Origin: CAXMST01 sp038206985
GTDB lineage: Bacteria > Actinomycetota > Thermoleophilia > Solirubrobacterales > 70-9
NCBI GenBank assembly: GCA_038206985.1
Contig: JBBRAH010000025.1
Coordinates: forward strand, 1-46,377
Length of the DNA: 46,377 nucleotides
Reading direction: 5' to 3'
In this document: positions 38,219 to 46,377 of the stretch, piece by piece
How positions within the stretch are numbered: position 1 is the stretch's first letter
How the letters are laid out: each line of letters opens with the position of its first letter
Made by a program: the position numbers and the translations under genes
The notes under the pieces: model-generated
Seen by the model: the letters and a program-made list of their open reading frames with translations, nothing else
What the model was told of the DNA's origin: nothing
Database searches by the model: none

Positions 38219-38219
<1 letters not shown>
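36774..38219 (-). CDS. gltD: Glutamate synthase small subunit
   Basis: The beta subunit of NADPH-dependent glutamate synthase, which passes electrons from NADPH through FAD and iron-sulfur clusters to the large subunit. The 481-residue protein has N-terminal cluster cysteines (RCMDCGVPFCNNACPLG and CPAPCESACVL), the FAD site VAVVGSGPAGLAAADEL, an NADPH site near HVVVVGGGDTGMDC and the C-terminal YAAGDVRVGASLVVTAI. The ATG at 38219 overlaps the gltB stop (ATGA), so the two subunits are translationally coupled. It is 118 bases upstream of the lipoprotein gene in transcription direction. Confidence 0.96.
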
Positions 38220-42958
<4,739 letters not shown>

Positions 42959-43023
42959 GGGCTGAAGATGGGGTGGAAGGGGTCCTCGTGGGCCTCGGAG
43001 TGCGAATACGTACCGCGCCGTAG

Positions 43024-43039
43024 AAGGGCTCGAGCCCTT
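43024..43039. promoter_or_regulatory. 16-base perfect palindrome in the gltB leader
   Basis: AAGGGCTCGAGCCCTT at 66-81 bases upstream of the gltB ATG is a perfect palindrome. It would lie inside the 5' untranslated region if the -10 at 43122-43127 is used. It may be a regulator site or an RNA hairpin (6-bp stem, TCGA loop). Confidence 0.4.
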
Positions 43040-43121
43040 TGTGGGAGCGGTGGCCGGAGCCTGATACGACCTCACGCGACACCGGCGAAGACGGACAGGT
43101 TCGCGGCCCTACGTGGCCGAA

Positions 43122-43190
43122 ATAGTACCGGCAGAGGCCTCCCGACGACGGCCTTGCGGCGGTACAAGATTCCGGAGCACCGTTTGTACC
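43122..43190 (-). promoter_or_regulatory. gltB promoter region with upstream inverted repeat
   Basis: On the minus strand TACTAT (43122-43127) is a good -10 candidate. Further upstream GGTACAA and TTGTACC (43161-43167 and 43184-43190) form a perfect 7-bp inverted repeat with a 16-base spacer, centred about 51 bases before the -10. This is the position of an activator site, so control of gltBD by a dimeric regulator is plausible. No -35 match was found. Confidence 0.45.
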
Positions 43191-43225
43191 CCTGGGACGG
43201 GGCGCAGGACCGGGCCGTCGCGCGG

Positions 43226-43684
43226 TCAGGCGGGGGCGGCGACGTCGGCGGACACCGCCATCGCGTCGCGCACGCCGAGCTCGGCGTCGCAGCGCTCGCA
43301 GATCCGGCGATCGTTGACGGCCCCGCCGCAGCCCTTGTGGACGATCCGCACCGGCGGTTCCTCACCTGGGCCGAGCAGGTGCTTGTCGCCGAAGCCGATC
43401 AGGGCGACCATCACCGGCCAGAGGTCGAGGCCCTTCTCCGTGAGGAAATACTCGTAGCGAGGGGGGCGTTCCTGGTAGGCCCGCTTCTCGAGGATCTCCT
43501 CGTCCACCAGGCGCTGCAGCCGGGCGGCGAGAACGTTGCGGGCTACGCCCAGCGAGCCCTGGATCTCATCGAAGCGCCGGTTGCCGAGGGAGACGTCACG
43601 GATCACGAGCAGGCTCCAGCGCTCGCCGATCAGCTCGAGGCTGCGGGCGATCGAACATTCGAGGTCGTAGTCGCGGGCGAGCAT
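43226..43684 (-). CDS. HxlR-family transcriptional regulator with C-terminal zinc-ribbon-like motif
   Basis: A 152-residue winged-helix repressor: YDLECSIARSLELIGERWSL (the conserved helix with the cysteine), LLVIRDVSLGNRRFDEI, the recognition part GVARNVLAARLQRLVDEEIL and the wing RPPRYEYFLTEKG. HxlR proteins often respond to electrophiles or quinones through that cysteine. A C-terminal CGG-x9-CERC pattern could bind zinc. The start is taken at ATG 43684; a GTG at 43726 would add 14 residues. Upstream, a TTGACA -35 and TAGAGT -10 (17-base spacer) are embedded in a 10-bp inverted repeat, so it probably represses itself. Confidence 0.88.
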   Translation of the reverse strand: MLARDYDLECSIARSLELIGERWSLLVIRDVSLGNRRFDEIQGSLGVARNVLAARLQRLVDEEILEKRAYQERPPRYEYFLTEKGLDLWPVMVALIGFGDKHLLGPGEEPPVRIVHKGCGGAVNDRRICERCDAELGVRDAMAVSADVAAPA

Positions 43685-43731
43685 TATTGGGTGTTGGGGC
43701 TCCAGGGGTTGTGTGCGTTTGCGCACAGAGG

Positions 43732-43778
43732 GTTGCTTGACGCAACTCTACGCGGTACGGTGCGTTGTGTCAAGCAAC
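43732..43778. promoter_or_regulatory. HxlR-type operator over the regulator promoter
   Basis: GTTGCTTGAC (43732-43741) and GTCAAGCAAC (43769-43778) are a perfect 10-bp inverted repeat with a 27-base centre. On the minus strand it contains TTGACA (43768-43773) and TAGAGT (43745-43750) spaced by 17 bases, a good sigma-70 promoter for the regulator. It also lies 32 bases before a divergent ORF, so one operator could control both. Confidence 0.65.
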
Positions 43779-43809
43779 TGGCTAAAGCTGGCCGCGGAAG
43801 GAGACGCCC

Positions 43810-43917
43810 ATGAGCGTCATCACCATCACACCGAATCTGGCCCTCGAGGTCACCTTCACCACCGCTGAGATCCTCGCCGATCTCAGCTACCCGGAGCAGG
43901 GCACCAAGGCCGCATGA
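43810..43917 (+). CDS. 35-codon ORF divergent from the HxlR gene
   Basis: An ATG at 43810 has the strong Shine-Dalgarno AAGGAGAC 4-11 bases upstream. The product (starts MSVITITPNLALEVTF, ends EQGTKAA) has no recognised domain and no membrane segment. Its position, just past the HxlR operator, is where the regulated enzyme gene normally lies. A second short frame starts at 43914 by ATGA overlap (starts MTTANVPDRRC) and stops near 44006. Either these are small coupled genes, or they are remains of a larger target gene. The rest of the 170 bases to the ABC gene shows nothing. Confidence 0.45.
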   Translation: MSVITITPNLALEVTFTTAEILADLSYPEQGTKAA

Positions 43918-44087
43918 CGACGGCCAACGTCCCCGATCGACGCTGTCGGATCGGCCCGGCTGCACGCCGAGCGCGATCCGGCCGCCGGCGCACGGTGATA
44001 GCGGCTTGACGGGGCCGGGTCAGACCGGCGACTCTCGAGCAGATTGCCGCTCGCGTTCGTCTCCTGATCAGGACCTAACCGCCGGGC

Positions 44088-44861
44088 TCAGGCCCGTCCG
44101 GCCTCCAGGAGGCGGCGCAGGAACTTGCGTGTCTCCGGGGCCTGAGGATCCTCGAGGATCTGCTCAGGCGGGCCGACCTCGATCAGCTTGCCCTCGTGGA
44201 GGAAGCCGACCCGGTCGGCAACCTCGCGGGCGAAGCTCATCTCATGCGTGGCGAGGATCATCGTCACGCCCTCGTCCTTGAGCTCACGAACCGCGCGCAG
44301 GACGTCGCCGACCAGCTCGGGGTCCAGAGCGCTGGTCACCTCATCGAGCAGCATCGCCCGCGGCTTCGAGGCGAACGCGCGGGCGATCGCGACGCGCTGC
44401 TGCTGGCCTCCGGAAAGGTGAGCGGGACTGTCATCCTCGCGGCCCCCGAGCCCGAAGTGGGCGAGCAGCTCGCGGGCGGTGACCTCGGCCTCGGCACGCG
44501 GCACCTCGTGGCCCTTGTGGATGCCGAGCACCACGTTCTCGAGCGCAGTCAGGTGCGGGAAGAGGTTGTAGGCCTGAAAGATCAGGCCGAGACGCCGGCG
44601 GACCGAGACCTCGTCAACGGAGGGGTCGGTGATCACCTCGCCGTCGAGGAAGATGTCGCCATCGTCTATCTCCGTGAGCAGGTCGATGCAGCGCAACAGA
44701 GTGGATTTGCCCGAGCCCGAGGCTCCGATCAGCGCCACGGCTTCGTGCTCGTGCACCGATAGGTCGATCCCGCCGAGGACCTCGAGCTCGCCGAAGGACT
44801 TGGTGACCCCGCGGAGCTCGATCACCGGCGTCCCGGTGCCGACGGGCACGGCGGCGCTCAT
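44088..44861 (-). CDS. Polar amino-acid ABC transporter ATP-binding protein
   Basis: A GlnQ/HisP-like ATPase of 257 residues energising amino-acid import. Walker A is LIGASGSGKSTLLRC, the Q-loop is FQAYNLFPHLTALEN (typical of this family), the signature is LSGGQQQRVAIARA, Walker B is AMLLDEVTSALD, and the switch histidine is in LATHEMSFAREV. It overlaps the permease gene by 4 bases (44858-44861, ATGA). The substrate class is polar amino acids; the exact one is not visible. Confidence 0.94.
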   Translation of the reverse strand: MSAAVPVGTGTPVIELRGVTKSFGELEVLGGIDLSVHEHEAVALIGASGSGKSTLLRCIDLLTEIDDGDIFLDGEVITDPSVDEVSVRRRLGLIFQAYNLFPHLTALENVVLGIHKGHEVPRAEAEVTARELLAHFGLGGREDDSPAHLSGGQQQRVAIARAFASKPRAMLLDEVTSALDPELVGDVLRAVRELKDEGVTMILATHEMSFAREVADRVGFLHEGKLIEVGPPEQILEDPQAPETRKFLRRLLEAGRA

Positions 44862-45787
44862 CGGACCTGCCCCCGCTGCCAGCGATCGAGCAGGCGGGCC
44901 AGCGGGATCGTCACGGCGAGATAGAGGACGGCCGCGGCGAGCAGCGGCGTGTAGTTGAAGTCGGTCGAGGCGGCGATCTGGGCCTGGCGGAAGGCCTCAC
45001 CGGTGACCCCGAGGATCGCGATCAGGGCGACGTCCTTCTGGAGCGCGATGAAGTCGTTGAGCAGGGGTGGGCCGACCGACCGGATTGCCTGCGGCAGCAC
45101 CACGTGGCGGGTCGTCTGGCGCTCGGTCAGACCGACGGCCAACGCCGCCTCCCGTTGCCCCGGATGGACCGAGCGCAGGCCCGCCCGGTAGACCTCGGCC
45201 ACGTAGGCGCCGTAAGAGAGGGTCAGCGCGAAGCCGCCGAGGATCACCGGATTGGTAGGCAGCCAGCCAAGCGCGGCGCCGCTTCCGTCCGGGTCGGCGA
45301 CCGCGAGCGCCGGCACCCCGAAGCCGACCAGATAGACGAGCAGGATCGTCGGGATGCCGCGGAAGATGTCGGTGTAGAGCACGGCGAGGAGCCGGGCCGG
45401 GAACAGCGCCGCCGCGGTCGATGTACGCAGGAGGGCGACCAGCAGACCGAGGGCGAGGATCGCGACCTCGGCGACCATGAAGACCCGGATGTCGAGCCAG
45501 AAGGCCTTCGCGATGCCCGGGAAGGACTCCTTGAAGACCTCCCAGTTGAAGAATGTCTCCCGCAGGCTGGGCCAGCCGGGGCTGGTCAGGACGGCAGCGG
45601 CGAGGCCACCGATCACGATCACCGTCGAAACTCCCGCAATCAGCATTCCCCGCCGATCGCGCGCCCGGTACGCCGCTGCCCGCTCGGCCCGGCGGTCGCT
45701 GACGCCGGTGTCTCCGGCCTCCCCGCCCGATGTCAGGGCGCTCGCGGCTACTCGAGCACCGGAGCCTTGGTCGCGTCGCTGATCCAT
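44858..45787 (-). CDS. Amino-acid ABC transporter permease
   Basis: A HisM/GlnP-like inner-membrane permease with five or six membrane segments. The conserved EAA-type loop is YRAGLRSVHPGQREAALAVG, followed by VVLPQAIRSVGPPLLNDFIALQKDVAL, all typical. The start is unclear. No ATG, GTG or TTG lies in frame between the stop of the binding-protein gene (45748) and the ATG at 45646, which would cut into the N-terminal lead. I use ATG 45787, which overlaps the binding-protein gene by 40 bases; CTG at 45736 (MTSGGEAGDTGV if initiated) fits the junction better but is rare. Confidence 0.85.
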   Translation of the reverse strand: MDQRRDQGSGARVAASALTSGGEAGDTGVSDRRAERAAAYRARDRRGMLIAGVSTVIVIGGLAAAVLTSPGWPSLRETFFNWEVFKESFPGIAKAFWLDIRVFMVAEVAILALGLLVALLRTSTAAALFPARLLAVLYTDIFRGIPTILLVYLVGFGVPALAVADPDGSGAALGWLPTNPVILGGFALTLSYGAYVAEVYRAGLRSVHPGQREAALAVGLTERQTTRHVVLPQAIRSVGPPLLNDFIALQKDVALIAILGVTGEAFRQAQIAASTDFNYTPLLAAAVLYLAVTIPLARLLDRWQRGQVR

Positions 45788-46377
45788 TCCTTCTTGATCG
45801 ACTCCAGCTCGCCGCCGGCGCGCAACTCCTCGACCGCGGCCGAGACGCAGGCGGTCAGCTCGGAGTCCTTGCCGAGCAGGGCACCCCACTCATCGCCGTC
45901 GGGGGCGGGGAACTGGCCGACGATCTGGCCGTCCGGAACCTGGACCGCGGTGAGGAAGAATGCGGTTGGGACATCGACGACGACTGCGTCCACCTGGCCC
46001 TGCTTGAGGGCGGTGACGACATCGTTGGAGGTGTCGAAGACCTTCGGCTCCGTGCTCGGCTGGATCGTTGAGGTGACCGCCTCGAGGCTGGTCGTCCCGA
46101 TCTGCACGCCGATCGAGGCGTCGGCGAAGTCGGCGAGCGAGGTGGCATCGGCCAGATCCGAGCCCGTGAGCGCGACGAGCGCCTGGTCGGCCTCGTAGTA
46201 GGGCGCGGAGAAGTCCACGGCCTGGGAGCGCTTCTCCGTGATCGAGATCTGGTTGAGGTCGAAGTCGAAGTTCTTGGGACCGGGACGGTAGGAGGAGTTG
46301 AACGGCTCCACGACCCAGTTGACGTCGGCCTCGGCGAAGCCGAGCTGGTCGGCGATCGCGTAGCCCACGGCGCTCTC
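45748..46377 (-). CDS. Amino-acid ABC transporter substrate-binding protein, 5' end off window
   Basis: The C-terminal 209 residues of a family 3 extracellular solute-binding protein. The frame is open to the last base (reading ESAVGYAIADQLGF), so signal peptide and start lie beyond the window. Family marks are FDFDLNQISITEKRSQAVDFSAPYYEADQALV, the second-lobe IGVQIGTTS, QVDAVVVDVPTAFF and the end CVSAAVEELRAGGELESIKKEWI. It binds an amino acid and hands it to the permease and ATPase encoded next; gene order is binding protein, permease, ATPase. The stop is TAG at 45748. Confidence 0.93.
   Translation of the reverse strand, partial: ESAVGYAIADQLGFAEADVNWVVEPFNSSYRPGPKNFDFDLNQISITEKRSQAVDFSAPYYEADQALVALTGSDLADATSLADFADASIGVQIGTTSLEAVTSTIQPSTEPKVFDTSNDVVTALKQGQVDAVVVDVPTAFFLTAVQVPDGQIVGQFPAPDGDEWGALLGKDSELTACVSAAVEELRAGGELESIKKEWISDATKAPVLE

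Overview
The window is about 46 kb of very GC-rich chromosome, almost fully coding. It looks like a free-living high-GC Gram-positive bacterium. Gene content suggests an actinobacterium, plausibly of the class Thermoleophilia (Solirubrobacterales-like); this is inferred from style, not from a search. Supporting signs are the ftsE-ftsX-ctp-rnr-smpB order, LuxR-type and FHA regulators, PspC-fused signalling proteins, split transketolase, paired CYTH/CHAD genes, frequent ATGA/TTGA/GTGA stop-start overlaps, and many genes that appear leaderless (TANNNT about 6 bases before ATG). No tRNA, rRNA, CRISPR array, phage gene or insertion sequence was recognised.

Layout. 1-4.3 kb: 3' part of nadA, a 1000-residue ATPase-LuxR regulator and a MauE-like membrane protein. 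4.3-9.7 kb: two paralogous exported sulfatases flanking a membrane Ser/Thr kinase with a seven-repeat extracellular propeller. 9.7-13.3 kb: endonuclease IV, an FHA-HTH regulator, and the two halves of transketolase. 13.5-16.5 kb: CYTH, CHAD and SixA-type genes (polyphosphate/phosphohistidine theme) and a DUF389 membrane protein. 16.7-24.6 kb: a tightly coupled operon ftsE, ftsX, ctp, rnr, smpB, then a large charged protein ending in a helix-hairpin-helix domain. 24.6-28.2 kb: disulfide-reductase-like flavoprotein with a formate/nitrite-type channel, divergent from a thioesterase and a small basic protein. 28.2-30.6 kb: tmRNA with terminator, then an ABC-F ATPase. 30.8-33.9 kb: PspC-LiaF protein, PspC-histidine kinase and NarL-type regulator. 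33.9-36.7 kb: a disturbed stretch with a decayed ArsR gene, a frame-broken AHSA1 gene, signal peptidase I, a small membrane protein behind a foldable leader, and a lipoprotein with a broken signal peptide. 36.8-43.0 kb: gltD and gltB. 43.2-46.4 kb: HxlR regulator with a clear operator, a divergent 35-codon ORF, and a polar amino-acid ABC transporter cut by the window end.

How the genes work together. Ribosome rescue is well represented: smpB, rnr and ssrA lie within 9 kb on one strand. Envelope functions recur: FtsEX with a PDZ protease, a PspC/LiaF three-gene stress module, signal peptidase, and the sulfatase-kinase group. Nitrogen assimilation appears as glutamate synthase plus an amino-acid importer.

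The most notable observations are the repeated leaderless promoter spacing, an apparently non-canonical T-loop in the tmRNA, the sulfatase-kinase-sulfatase arrangement, a short Shine-Dalgarno-led ORF coupled to the PspC gene, a 41-base dispersed repeat, and several frame breaks that all imply one missing base. The last could be assembly error or true decay. No single clearly new defence or biosynthetic system was identified.
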